A stretch of DNA of 64,000 nucleotides. Source: an uncultured Pseudomonadota bacterium. GTDB lineage: Bacteria; Pseudomonadota; Gammaproteobacteria; Burkholderiales; SG8-39. Shown here in pieces: positions 25,698 to 34,630 of this stretch (position 1 is the stretch's first letter; each line of letters opens with the position of its first letter). The translations under genes and the position numbers were made by a program. Location of the stretch: positions 79,624 through 143,623 of the forward strand of contig CAIKRR010000059.1 of assembly GCA_903829815.1 (NCBI GenBank). Direction: 5' to 3'. The notes below the pieces were generated by a model. The model was not told the DNA's origin and made no database searches. It saw nothing but the letters and a program-made list of their open reading frames with translations.

Positions 25698-26696
25698 ATG
25701 ACGTCCTGCAATCCCGCTGATCGCCCCGCTCGCCGACTTCAGGTCGTCGCCGCCCCCGCCCTCGCCCTCGGGCTCGCCCTGGCAGCAACGCCGCTCGCCA
25801 CGGTGGCGCAGGAGGTATCGCTGCGCGCTTCGGTGTTCGTACCTTCGAACACGGTCTTTGGCGAACCGTGCGCGCGCTTTGTCGAACACGTCAACCAGAC
25901 CTACAAGGGCACGGTGCAGATCCGCCTCGTCGGCCCCGATGCGGTGCCCTCGCTCGAGCAGGGCAACGCGGTTCGCAGCGGCGTGGTCGATCTGGCCTGC
26001 ATTCCGCCGGCCTACTACACCAACGTGATGCCCGAGGCCGATGCGGCCATCCTGTCGACGCTCAACTTCAACCAGCAACGCGCCTCGGGTGGCTGGGATG
26101 CACTGAACCAGTTGCTGCACCAGAAGCAGGGCTCGCACATGGTGGCAGGCTATGGCGACGGCGTTCAGTTCCACATCTACACCAACAAGCCGGTCAGTTC
26201 GGTTGCCGAATTCAAGGCGCTGAAACTGCGCACAACGCCCAACTACACGTCGTTCTTCCAGAGCCTGGGGGCGACACCGGTGAACATGCCTCCGGGCGAA
26301 GTGCAGACCGCCCTCGAACGCGGTGTGGTCGATGGCTATGGCTGGCCACTGCTGGGCATCTTCGACCTGGGTTGGGCACAACACACCAAGTACCGTATCG
26401 AGCCTGGCTTCTACAACGTCATCGTCTACGTGCTGGCCAATTTCAACAAGTGGAACTCGCTCACGCCGGCACAACGCGATGCGCTGGGCAAGGCAGGCGA
26501 GTGGCTCGAGACGGACAACGCCCGCATGGCTGCAGAGAAGAGCGTGAGCGAACGCAAGCGCCAGGCTGACGCCGGCATCAAGTCGATCGACCTGGGTGCC
26601 GCCTATCGCAAGCAGGCCTATGATGCCTACTGGGCCGATATCGCCAAGCGCGCGCCCGAACCCGTGAAGATGCTGCGTCCGCTGCTCGACAAGTAG
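25698..26696 (+). CDS. TRAP transporter substrate-binding protein (DctP family)
   Basis: A 332-residue periplasmic receptor for organic acids. The ATG at 25698 has GGAG upstream; a signal peptide with core APALALGLALAATPLA ends near VAQ. DctP features are KLRTTPNYTSFFQSLGATPVNMPPGEV and the signature LERGVVDGYGWPL. No TRAP membrane genes are adjacent. The only dctQ-dctM pair in the window is at 53608-55409 and lacks its own P gene, so the two may form one transporter. Confidence 0.9.
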   Translation: MTSCNPADRPARRLQVVAAPALALGLALAATPLATVAQEVSLRASVFVPSNTVFGEPCARFVEHVNQTYKGTVQIRLVGPDAVPSLEQGNAVRSGVVDLACIPPAYYTNVMPEADAAILSTLNFNQQRASGGWDALNQLLHQKQGSHMVAGYGDGVQFHIYTNKPVSSVAEFKALKLRTTPNYTSFFQSLGATPVNMPPGEVQTALERGVVDGYGWPLLGIFDLGWAQHTKYRIEPGFYNVIVYVLANFNKWNSLTPAQRDALGKAGEWLETDNARMAAEKSVSERKRQADAGIKSIDLGAAYRKQAYDAYWADIAKRAPEPVKMLRPLLDK

Positions 26697-26706
26697 ACGC
26701 ATCCCC

Positions 26707-29094
26707 ATGTCCGAGGCGCTATCGCAACCGCGGGTCAACGCACGGCGCCTTGTACTGGGGCGTGGGCGCTATGGCGATGACCTGCGCTTCGCGCGCCTTG
26801 CCCACGCGGCATTCGTGCGAAGCCCGCATGCTCACGCCCGCATCATGCGTGTCGACCTTGCCCCGGCGCTGGCAGCACCCGGGGTCATCGCCGTCTTTGA
26901 CGCGGCAGCACTCGCCACTACCTGCGCCCCTTGGCAGACACGCCTCGAGACCTTTCCGCAGCACCAGTCGATGCCGCAGGGCCCACTTGCGAGTGCTCAT
27001 GCGCTCTGGCAAGGCCAGCCGGTCGTGATCGTCATCGCTGCAACGCGCGCCCTGGCTGAAGACGCCGCGGGTCTCGTCGAGATCGACTACGAGGCACTGC
27101 CCGCGGCCGCCGCCTTCCCGGCCGTTCTCGAACCGGGCGCCGCACGCGCGCACCCGGAACTGCCTGACAACCTGGCCTTCGAGCACCGCATTGCCAGTGG
27201 CGACGCAGCCACGGCCTTTGCCGCTGCGCATCATGTGGTGCGGCGCCGCTTCATCTTTTCGCGCAACACGGCGGTCTCGCTCGAACCGCGTACGCTGATC
27301 GCTGACTTCGAGCCTGGGGTGCGCCGACTCACGGTGCATGCATCGACCCAGGTACCCCACCAGTTGCGCTCGATCCTCTCGCGCCAGATGCAACTGCCCG
27401 AAACTCAGGTGCGAGTGATCGCACCCGATGTGGGTGGCGGCTTCGGCGTGAAGCTGCATTGCTACGACGACGAGATGGCCACCTGCGCTGCCGCCATGCT
27501 GCTGGGCCGGCCGGTGAAGTTCGTCGCCGACCGCCTGGAATCGATGGCAAGCGACATCCACGGCCGCGGGCATGTTGTTGACGCGGCGCTGGCGGTCGAT
27601 GCCCAGGGCCACATCCTCGCCATCGAAGTCGATGACGTGATGGAAGCGGGCGCGCACTCGGTCTATCCGCGCTCGAGCATTCTCGAAGGCCTGCAATCCA
27701 TCGGTTTCGTTGCAGCCGCCTACGCACTCGAACACTACAGCGCCCGACTGCGGGTAGCGTGGCAGAACAAGATCGGTACCGCCTCGTACCGAGGCGTAGG
27801 CCAACCGGTGGCCTGCGGGGTCACCGAGTACCTCATCGATGCGGCCGCACGCGAGCTCGCGATCGACCCGGCGCAGATGCGTCGACGCAATCTGCGCTCG
27901 GCCAGTCGCGGCGGCTCGAAGACACCGGCCGGTTTCGATGCCGGAGGCCTGTCGCACGAAGCCTGCCTCGACCGACTCCTCGCCTTGATGGACTACGAGG
28001 GCCTGCGGCAGCGTCAGAAAGACGCGCGCGCGGCGGGACGACTGCTTGGCATCGGCCTGGCGAGCTTTGTCGAGCAGAATTCTCCGGGCGCCGCCTTCTA
28101 TGGCGCCGCCGGCGTGGCCATCTCGGCCATGGACGGTTGCACGCTGCGCCTCGAACCCGATGGCTCGATGGCCTGCATCACCAGCAATGTCGACCAGGGT
28201 CAGGGGGTCGAGACCACACTGGCGCAGATCGTGGCAGCCGAGTTCGGCATGGCGCTCACGGCCGTGCGGGTCGTGCAGGGTGATACCCAGGCGACACCGG
28301 TCGGCGGCGGCGTGTTTGCCTCGCGCGGTCTCACGGTATCCGGCGAGGCGGCACTCGTTGCGGCACGACGACTGCGCGAGCAGCTGATCGGCATGGTGGC
28401 AGCGCTCTGGCAGGTTGCACCCGATGCCATCGAACTGGCGGAAGGCACGGTGCGCTTGCGCGCCTCGAGAGCGGCCACGGAAACGGGGGCAATCCCGACA
28501 TCCGGGGCGGCAGCACCGCCAGCCCCCCTGTCGCTGCCGCAACTCGCACGCATCCTCAACTTCGAACAGCATCGCCTCCCGGCCGGTCTCGAGCCCGCCA
28601 CCATCGCCACGGCGCAAGTCTTCATGCAGCAACCCTTCCTGCTCGCCAACGGCATGCAGGCCAGTCTCGTCGAGGTCGACCCCGACACCGGCTTCGTGCG
28701 CCTCCTTGGCCACTGGCTGGTGGAGGACTGCGGCCGGGTGCTCAACCCGCTCCTCGCCGACGAGCAGTTGCGCGGCGGCGTGATCCAGGGCATCGGTGCC
28801 GCCCTGCTGGAAGAATGCCGTTATGACACCGAGGGCCAGATTCTCACCGGCACCCTGGCCGACTACCTGCTGCCGATGGCCGGCGAGATGCCCGACATCG
28901 TGATCGACCATGTGCACACCCCGGTCACGTCGACGCAACTGGGCGTGAAGGGTGTCGGCGAGGCCGGCACCATCGGTGCCGCTGCAGCGGTGGGCAATGC
29001 CATCAACGACGCACTGGCCTCGTTGGGCGGGGAAGTCTGCGCACAGCCCTATACGCCTGAGCGCATCCTGCGTGCTCTCGGCCGCGTAACCTGA
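26707..29094 (+). CDS. Molybdenum hydroxylase molybdopterin-binding (large) subunit
   Basis: A 795-residue xanthine-dehydrogenase-family catalytic subunit with Mo-molybdopterin cytosine dinucleotide expected. Key features: GRGRYGDDLRFARLAHAAFV at the N-terminus, GGGFGVKLHCYDDEMA near residue 242, the active-site loop Y361-RGVGQP and the catalytic Glu752 in GVGEAGTIG. The loop lacks the Cys of true CO dehydrogenase, so it is a form II hydroxylase for an aldehyde or N-heterocycle. It has no adjacent FAD or 2Fe-2S subunits; the orphan M and S genes at 5479-6942 are the likely partners. No signal peptide. Confidence 0.92.
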   Translation: MSEALSQPRVNARRLVLGRGRYGDDLRFARLAHAAFVRSPHAHARIMRVDLAPALAAPGVIAVFDAAALATTCAPWQTRLETFPQHQSMPQGPLASAHALWQGQPVVIVIAATRALAEDAAGLVEIDYEALPAAAAFPAVLEPGAARAHPELPDNLAFEHRIASGDAATAFAAAHHVVRRRFIFSRNTAVSLEPRTLIADFEPGVRRLTVHASTQVPHQLRSILSRQMQLPETQVRVIAPDVGGGFGVKLHCYDDEMATCAAAMLLGRPVKFVADRLESMASDIHGRGHVVDAALAVDAQGHILAIEVDDVMEAGAHSVYPRSSILEGLQSIGFVAAAYALEHYSARLRVAWQNKIGTASYRGVGQPVACGVTEYLIDAAARELAIDPAQMRRRNLRSASRGGSKTPAGFDAGGLSHEACLDRLLALMDYEGLRQRQKDARAAGRLLGIGLASFVEQNSPGAAFYGAAGVAISAMDGCTLRLEPDGSMACITSNVDQGQGVETTLAQIVAAEFGMALTAVRVVQGDTQATPVGGGVFASRGLTVSGEAALVAARRLREQLIGMVAALWQVAPDAIELAEGTVRLRASRAATETGAIPTSGAAAPPAPLSLPQLARILNFEQHRLPAGLEPATIATAQVFMQQPFLLANGMQASLVEVDPDTGFVRLLGHWLVEDCGRVLNPLLADEQLRGGVIQGIGAALLEECRYDTEGQILTGTLADYLLPMAGEMPDIVIDHVHTPVTSTQLGVKGVGEAGTIGAAAAVGNAINDALASLGGEVCAQPYTPERILRALGRVT

Positions 29095-29136
29095 ATCGCG
29101 TGACCTGAGCCCACCGGCCTGAACCGCAATCCCGCC

Positions 29137-30297
29137 ATGCGCATCACCGCCATTCATGAGACAACCGTGCCGATCGCCTCGGCGATGCGCAATGCATCGA
29201 TTGCCTTCGATGCGATGACCGCCAGTGCCCTCGCCATCGAGACCGACTGCCGCATCGATGGCGACCCGGTGGTAGGTTATGCCTTCGATTCGATCGGCCG
29301 CTACGGCAAGGGCGCACTGCTGCGCGAGCGCTTCCTGCCGCGACTTCTCGCGGCCGACGCAGCAAGCCTGCAGGATGCCTCGGGCCTCATCGACCCGACC
29401 CGCGCCGCACAGGTCTGCATGCAGAACGAGAAGGCCGGTGGCCATGGCGAGCGCCCGGGTGCGATCGCGCTCATCGAAGCAGCCCTGTGGGATGCCCGCG
29501 CCAAGGCGATGGGGCAAGCCCTGTGGCGGGTACTGGCCAGCGACGAGGGGTCTACAGCGCGTACGCCGACCATCGCGACCTATGGCTCCTGCGGCCACTT
29601 CCGGCCCGGTGAGTCGCTCGATGGCCTGAAAGCCGAAGTCAACCGGGCACTCGAGGCGGGTTTCCGGCTCGTGAAGATCAAGGTGGGCGGCGTCCTGCCC
29701 GATGACCTTCATCGTATCGAGGCCGCGCTCGCGGTGACCGGCGCGGGTTGCCTTGCCGTCGATGTGAACGGCGTACTCGAGGGTTCGAGCGGCGAGGCCT
29801 GGCTGCGCGCAGCGAGCGCGCTGCCGATCGCGTTCGTCGAGGAGCCCTCGAGTGCGCTGGACTACGCCGGACTGGCCGCACTGCGCGAGGCGAGTCGGGT
29901 ACCGGTCGCGACTGGCGAGAATCTCTTTTCGCTCGATGACACGCGCAACCTGATGCGCCATGGCGGGCTTCGTGCGGGCTCCGACCTCATCCAGGTCGAC
30001 CCGCTGCTCGCCTACGGCGTCGCCGAATACCGTCGTATCCTCGCCTTTGCCGAGTCACAAGGATGGCATCGCGGTCAGTTCTGGCCACATGCCGGACACC
30101 TGTACGCCGCCCAGTTGGTGGCCGGCTTCGGCCTCGGCAGCGCCGAGGCTGCCCCCGACGCAAGCCTTGCCTGGGGCGGCTACTGGGACGATTGCCCGGT
30201 CGTCGACGGACGCATCACGCTGCCCGAGCTGCCCGGGGTCGGGTTTGAAGGCAAGCGCAACCTCCTTGCTGCTCTACAATGGTGGCGCAGCAGGTAA
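29137..30297 (+). CDS. Enolase-superfamily enzyme (mandelate racemase/muconate lactonizing type)
   Basis: A 386-residue enzyme abstracting a proton alpha to a carboxylate. The KxK pair is Lys180 and Lys182 (LVKIKVGG). Mg ligands are Asp209 (DVNG), a Glu at 235 or 236 (FVEEPSS) and Glu261 (TGEN). C-terminal FWPHAGHLYAAQLVAGFGLG contributes the second catalytic His region (WPHAGH), resembling mandelate-racemase-like dehydratases. It could be a sugar-acid or hydroxy-acid dehydratase/racemase or a cycloisomerase. It lies in the oxygenase operon, 20 bases before a VOC gene. Confidence 0.85.
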   Translation: MRITAIHETTVPIASAMRNASIAFDAMTASALAIETDCRIDGDPVVGYAFDSIGRYGKGALLRERFLPRLLAADAASLQDASGLIDPTRAAQVCMQNEKAGGHGERPGAIALIEAALWDARAKAMGQALWRVLASDEGSTARTPTIATYGSCGHFRPGESLDGLKAEVNRALEAGFRLVKIKVGGVLPDDLHRIEAALAVTGAGCLAVDVNGVLEGSSGEAWLRAASALPIAFVEEPSSALDYAGLAALREASRVPVATGENLFSLDDTRNLMRHGGLRAGSDLIQVDPLLAYGVAEYRRILAFAESQGWHRGQFWPHAGHLYAAQLVAGFGLGSAEAAPDASLAWGGYWDDCPVVDGRITLPELPGVGFEGKRNLLAALQWWRSR

Positions 30298-30317
30298 CCT
30301 CGCAGGAGAAACACGAC

Positions 30318-30716
30318 ATGGCCAAGCTCAGACACATCGCGATTTCGGTGCCCGATGTCGAAGTGGCGGCGAAGTTCTACATCGACACCTTCGGCATGCA
30401 GCGGGTCAACTACGCCGCCACCCCTTATGGGGACGGGCTGTCGCTGAGCGATGGCACGGTGAATCTCACGCTGCTCAAGTTTCACACCGATGACGCCGCA
30501 GGCGACGCGCGTGGAAAGGACTTCACCGGCTTGCATCACATGGGTTTCATCGTCGATGACCTGGAGGGCATGAGCAGCCAGATCGAGGCCAATGGCGGGC
30601 GCTTCCATCGCGAACTGAAGGGCGGCGGTGGCGTCGACTTCGAACGCAAGTTCCTTGACCCCAATGGGGTGGTGTTCGACATCTCGCACAAGGGCTGGGT
30701 CGGCACCAAGGTCTGA
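30318..30716 (+). CDS. VOC-superfamily protein (glyoxalase/extradiol-dioxygenase-like)
   Basis: A 132-residue single-domain metalloprotein with two beta-alpha-beta-beta-beta repeats: KLRHIAISVPDVEVAAKF at the start and GLHHMGFIVDDLEGM in the second half, ending LDPNGVVFDISHKGWVG. Metal ligands probably include the early His, the GLHH His and the Glu/Asp in the last strand. CAGGAG precedes the ATG. Possible roles: isomerase, hydrolase or small ring-cleavage enzyme. The exact reaction is unknown. Confidence 0.85.
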   Translation: MAKLRHIAISVPDVEVAAKFYIDTFGMQRVNYAATPYGDGLSLSDGTVNLTLLKFHTDDAAGDARGKDFTGLHHMGFIVDDLEGMSSQIEANGGRFHRELKGGGGVDFERKFLDPNGVVFDISHKGWVGTKV

Positions 30717-30783
30717 CAGATCAGGGGGCACGGCGCACAGCAGATGCGTCGGCTCCGAGGCAGTGATACGGGAGGGGACAAGC

Positions 30784-32169
30784 ATGAGCAGTGCCATCAG
30801 CAGCATGGGTGAACCGGGCAGTCCTGCGGTCATTGCCGCGCGTATCGAGCGCTTGCCGCTTTCGCCCTGGCATGCGCGCATGCGACTCATCATCGGTACC
30901 GCCTGGTTCTTCGATGCCTTCGACGCCCTGGCCATCGCGGTCGTGTTGCCAGCGCTCATTCCGCTTTGGAAACTTGCCCCCGCACAGATCGGGCTTCTGA
31001 TTGGCATCGGCTATCTCGGGCAGATGATCGGCTCGATCATCTCGGGCTGGGCCGGTGAGCGCTTCGGTCGAACGCCCCTGCTGCTCGTGAACCTCATCAT
31101 CTTCACCCTGGGCAGTTTCGGCTGCGCTGCCGCGTGGGACTACGAGTCGCTGCTTGGGATGCGCTTCCTGCAAGGCCTCGGACTCGGGGGCGAGATTCCG
31201 ATCATGATTGCCTACATGAACGAGTTCGCGAAGGCTGAAGGCCGTGGCCGCTTCGCCCTCGCCTATCAGGCGCTCTTCCCGGTGGGCATTCTCGCCTGCT
31301 CGCTGGTGGCGACCTGGGTCGTTCCCAATCTGGGCTGGCGCTGGATGTTCATCATTGGCGGCATCCCGGCCCTGGTGGCCATTCCGCTGCGCATGTTCCT
31401 CATCGAGTCACCGCGCTGGCTCGCAAGCCGGGGGCGCCAGGCCGATGCCGATGCCGCGATGTCACGCATCGAAACCATCGTCTCCGAGGGCGGTCGAGTA
31501 CCGCTGCCCCCACTACCCACCGACATAGCAGCCGTGAGTTCGGCCCGCACCCGCCTGGGCGATCTCTTCAAGGGCATCTACCTGCGCCGCACGCTCTCCC
31601 TGTGGGGATTGTGGATCACCTCCTACATCGTCATCTACGGTCTGGGTGGCTGGTTCATCTCGATCATGCGCACCGTCTACAAGCTGAGTCAGTCGCAGTC
31701 GCTCTGGTACGGCGTGATCCTCAACCTCTTCACCCTGCTTGGAACGCTGCTCTGCGTGTTCCTGGTCGATCGGGTCGGTCGCAAGCGTCTCTTTACCGCC
31801 GCGTTCGCGCTCGGATCGTTACCGCTGCTCACGCTGGCCTTCACCGGTTCGAACGATCCGCAGGTTATCGTGGCACTGGCCTCGATGGGCGCCTGCTGCC
31901 TGGGGGTGCTCGCCGTGGGCCTCGGAACCTTCACGGCCGAGAACTACCCGAATCACATGCGGGCGCTGGGTGGCGGCATCGCCAACGCCTGGCTGCGCGG
32001 GGCATCAGTGGTAACGCCCACCTTCATCGGCTACCTGCTGGTGGCTGAAGGCGTAGGCGCGGTATGGGGCCTCTTTGGCGGCGCTGCGCTCCTGGGCGCC
32101 ATCATCTGCGCACTCTTCTCGAGCGAGACGAGCGGCCGAACGCTGGAAGACATTTCACCGGCACCCTGA
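30784..32169 (+). CDS. MFS transporter (metabolite:H+ symporter type)
   Basis: A 461-residue inner-membrane carrier with 12 predicted segments. GGGAGGGG lies ahead of the ATG at 30784, and the N-terminal frame extension is not used. Motif A is GWAGERFGRTPLLLV between segments 2 and 3, and ESPRWLASRGR follows segment 6, as in the sugar/niacin-transporter branch. A cytoplasmic loop of about 60 residues separates the halves, and LCVFLVDRVGRKRLF repeats motif A. It likely imports the organic acid degraded by the operon. Confidence 0.9.
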   Translation: MSSAISSMGEPGSPAVIAARIERLPLSPWHARMRLIIGTAWFFDAFDALAIAVVLPALIPLWKLAPAQIGLLIGIGYLGQMIGSIISGWAGERFGRTPLLLVNLIIFTLGSFGCAAAWDYESLLGMRFLQGLGLGGEIPIMIAYMNEFAKAEGRGRFALAYQALFPVGILACSLVATWVVPNLGWRWMFIIGGIPALVAIPLRMFLIESPRWLASRGRQADADAAMSRIETIVSEGGRVPLPPLPTDIAAVSSARTRLGDLFKGIYLRRTLSLWGLWITSYIVIYGLGGWFISIMRTVYKLSQSQSLWYGVILNLFTLLGTLLCVFLVDRVGRKRLFTAAFALGSLPLLTLAFTGSNDPQVIVALASMGACCLGVLAVGLGTFTAENYPNHMRALGGGIANAWLRGASVVTPTFIGYLLVAEGVGAVWGLFGGAALLGAIICALFSSETSGRTLEDISPAP

Positions 32170-32236
32170 CAGACAGACATCCGCTCGGCGCACGAACCTG
32201 CCAGCATCCGCTCCCCCCTGACCTGCAAGGATCATC

Positions 32237-33223
32237 ATGATGCGAACTCGAATCACGGTACTTGCTTCATTGCTCGCCGGCATGTCGGCAAGCCTCGTCA
32301 CGCATGCACAGCCAGCTGCATGGCCGACGCGCCCGGTCACCATCGTCGTGCCGTATGCGGCCGGTGGCCCCACCGATATCGTGGCGCGAGCGCTCGGGGC
32401 CTCGATGACAAAACCCCTCGGGCAGAGCATCGTCATCGAGAACAAGGTCGGGGCCGGTGGCACGATTGCAGCCACCCATGTGGCGCGCAGCAATGCGGAC
32501 GGCTACACGCTGCTCCTGCACCACAACGGCATGGCCACTTCGGTGGCCCTGTACCGCAAGCTCGATTACAACCCACTGACTGACTTCGATTACGTCGGCC
32601 AGGTCGCTGACGTGCCGATGACACTGCTGGGGCGCCGCGACCTGCCGGCAGACAATCTCCCTGCTCTGGCCCGCTGGATCCAGGCCAACAAGGAAAAAGT
32701 CAACCTCGCCAACGCCGGCATCGGTGCGGCCTCGCACCTGTGCGGCATGATGGTGCAGCAGGCGCTGGGCATCGAACTCACCACCGTTCCATTTCAGGGC
32801 ACGGCGCCTGCGATGAACGCCCTGCTCGGTGGCCAGGTCGATCTGCTGTGCGATCAGACCACCAACACCATCTCGCAGATTCGGGCCAACAAGGTGCGCC
32901 TCTACGGCGTGACAACCCCGAATCGCATCGCGGCGCTGCCCGACACGCCGACACTGAACGAAGCCGGCTTCAAGGGCTTTGACGTGAAGGTCTGGCACGG
33001 GCTGTATGCGCCCAAGGGCACACCGAAGATAGCCCTCGATCGGCTGAACACGGCCTTGCGCGCAGCGCTTGGTGATCCGGCCATGGCTGCACGCATGACC
33101 GATCTGGGCTCGGAAGTCGTGCCCGAGGCCAAGCAGACGCCTGCCGGCCTGCAGGACTGGCTGCGCCTCGAAATCGCGAAATGGACGCCGGTGATCCAGA
33201 AGGCCGGTGTCTACGCCGACTGA
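32237..33223 (+). CDS. Bug/TctC family periplasmic binding protein
   Basis: A 328-residue receptor, last gene of the oxygenase operon. AAGGA precedes the first of two adjacent ATGs. The signal peptide (MRTRITVLASLLAGMSASL) is followed by the mature start AAWPTRPVTIVVPYAAGG. Bug motifs GPTDIVARALG, IENKVGAGGT and NADGYTLLLHHN are intact. No TctAB genes are nearby. Confidence 0.92.
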   Translation: MMRTRITVLASLLAGMSASLVTHAQPAAWPTRPVTIVVPYAAGGPTDIVARALGASMTKPLGQSIVIENKVGAGGTIAATHVARSNADGYTLLLHHNGMATSVALYRKLDYNPLTDFDYVGQVADVPMTLLGRRDLPADNLPALARWIQANKEKVNLANAGIGAASHLCGMMVQQALGIELTTVPFQGTAPAMNALLGGQVDLLCDQTTNTISQIRANKVRLYGVTTPNRIAALPDTPTLNEAGFKGFDVKVWHGLYAPKGTPKIALDRLNTALRAALGDPAMAARMTDLGSEVVPEAKQTPAGLQDWLRLEIAKWTPVIQKAGVYAD

Positions 33224-33235
33224 ATGATCTTGCAG

Positions 33236-33249
33236 GGCGGCACGCCGCC
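33236..33249 (+). terminator. Weak hairpin between convergent genes
   Basis: GGCGG/CCGCC with a four-base loop fills part of the 33-base gap between the convergent Bug gene and flavoprotein gene. The stem is short and has no T tract, so it is only a possible bidirectional terminator. Confidence 0.25.
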
Positions 33250-33256
33250 GGCTTCC

Positions 33257-34606
33257 TCAGGTCCGGGGAGCCGCGCGGGCTGCCGAGAGGCCGGCCTGAC
33301 GGCCACTCACCGCACACCAGCTCAGGAAACCGGCGTAAGTGCGCCCGAAGACGCCACCTGCATCGACGCCCGCGGCATACAGACCGGGAATGGGCTGGCG
33401 ATCCGGGGCGAGCACCCGGCAATCGGTGTCGACCGCGATGCCACCGCAGGTGGCAGTAATGCCGGCCACTGCACGCATGGCGTAGAAAGGCGCACGCTCG
33501 AGCGGTGTTGCGGCGGCCGTGCGGGGCATGGCGAGTGCCGACCCTCTCCCGGCGCGCACCGCAGCATTGAAGCCCTCGACTTCGGCGATCAGTGCGTCTC
33601 CATCGACCCCGTCAGCGGCCAGTTGCGCTGCAAGTCCGGCGAGGCTGTCTGCAACGACCAGCGGTACCCCGGCAGCACACGCGGCCTGCAGCCAGTCGGC
33701 GCGCTGCGCGATACCGACCTCGACCGCGTCACCGGTCCGAATCCGCTCATCGACAATCATCCAGTAGCGGTCGATACCCGCGCGGGTGGCCGCCTGCGGA
33801 TTGGCCTCCTCGAGAAAGCTCGCCGACTCGTCGGTGAAGCGACGCCCGCGTCGGTCGACGAGAATGCCCAGGCGGGCAAAGTACGGTGTCAGTGGCTGCC
33901 ATTGATCGACCTCAAGCGGGCAGTCGGCCATGGTGTGGCCGTAGTAGGCGGCCATGTCACCCGCCAGTGCCGCACCGAGCGAGCGCGCAAGGCGAAGGCC
34001 GTCGCCCGCCGCGCCATCGAGTGAACGGCGGCGCAGATGCGCGGCACCCGGCCCCATGAATTCGGCCAGCAGATCGGGGCTCGCCGCAAAACCGCCGGTG
34101 GCCATCACCACGCGCGATGCACAGACGTCACCCGCCGCCGAGAACCGGACGCAATAGCCGCCCCCGGCAGGTTCGATCGAACGCACCGGGCTGTTCACCC
34201 GAATGCGCACCCCCGCCTTGCGCACACGCTCGACCAGCCCATCGACAAAAGCGTCGCGTCGCCCCGGTTGACCGAGCCCCATCGGACGCAGCACCCGCGA
34301 CCCGGGCGCGCGCTCGAGCGTGCCCAGCGGCACACCCTGACCCTCGAGAAACGCCATGGCATCGGGATACCCGGCAACGAAGAGGGCCTGCAAGGCCGGG
34401 TCCCCATCAGGCACATAAGCGCGCAAGGCAGCAAGACTGTCCGATGCAATGAACACGCCTGCCGCAATCCGGGCATTGCCGCCGGGGCGTGCCGTGGCTT
34501 CGATCAGCGTCACCCGGCAACCCTCGCTCGCCGCGCTGAGTGCCGCAACGAGCCCCGCAAGACCAGCACCGACCACCGCGACGTCAACCCGACCGGCATG
34601 CGTCAT
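33257..34606 (-). CDS. FAD-dependent oxidoreductase (fumarate-reductase flavoprotein fold)
   Basis: A 449-residue flavoprotein resembling tricarballylate dehydrogenase and 3-ketosteroid dehydrogenase. The dinucleotide motif is G13-A-G15-L-A-G18, ending at Glu36, and RPGGNARIAAG follows. The C-terminal FAD segment is CGGIAVDTDCRVL then GLYAAGVDAGGVFGRTYAG. No signal peptide, so cytoplasmic. It follows a thiamine-diphosphate enzyme gene after 24 bases in the same operon. A desaturation or 2-enoate reduction of the substrate or product of that enzyme is possible. Confidence 0.87.
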   Translation of the reverse strand: MTHAGRVDVAVVGAGLAGLVAALSAASEGCRVTLIEATARPGGNARIAAGVFIASDSLAALRAYVPDGDPALQALFVAGYPDAMAFLEGQGVPLGTLERAPGSRVLRPMGLGQPGRRDAFVDGLVERVRKAGVRIRVNSPVRSIEPAGGGYCVRFSAAGDVCASRVVMATGGFAASPDLLAEFMGPGAAHLRRRSLDGAAGDGLRLARSLGAALAGDMAAYYGHTMADCPLEVDQWQPLTPYFARLGILVDRRGRRFTDESASFLEEANPQAATRAGIDRYWMIVDERIRTGDAVEVGIAQRADWLQAACAAGVPLVVADSLAGLAAQLAADGVDGDALIAEVEGFNAAVRAGRGSALAMPRTAAATPLERAPFYAMRAVAGITATCGGIAVDTDCRVLAPDRQPIPGLYAAGVDAGGVFGRTYAGFLSWCAVSGRQAGLSAARAAPRT

Positions 34607-34630
34607 GGCGCGTGTCTCCTTCAGGCCGTC

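Noticed and set aside
26707-29094. Identification of the large subunit as carbon monoxide dehydrogenase (CoxL)
   Set aside because: The active-site loop reads YRGVGQP and lacks the cysteine-containing loop of true CO dehydrogenase, so only a general molybdenum hydroxylase call is made.
26719-29961. A 1080-codon open frame on the minus strand opposite the molybdenum hydroxylase and enolase-superfamily genes
   Set aside because: It is antisense to two clearly recognised genes, is rich in Arg/His/Gly/Cys without any domain signal, and is explained by GC-rich codon bias leaving the opposite frame open.
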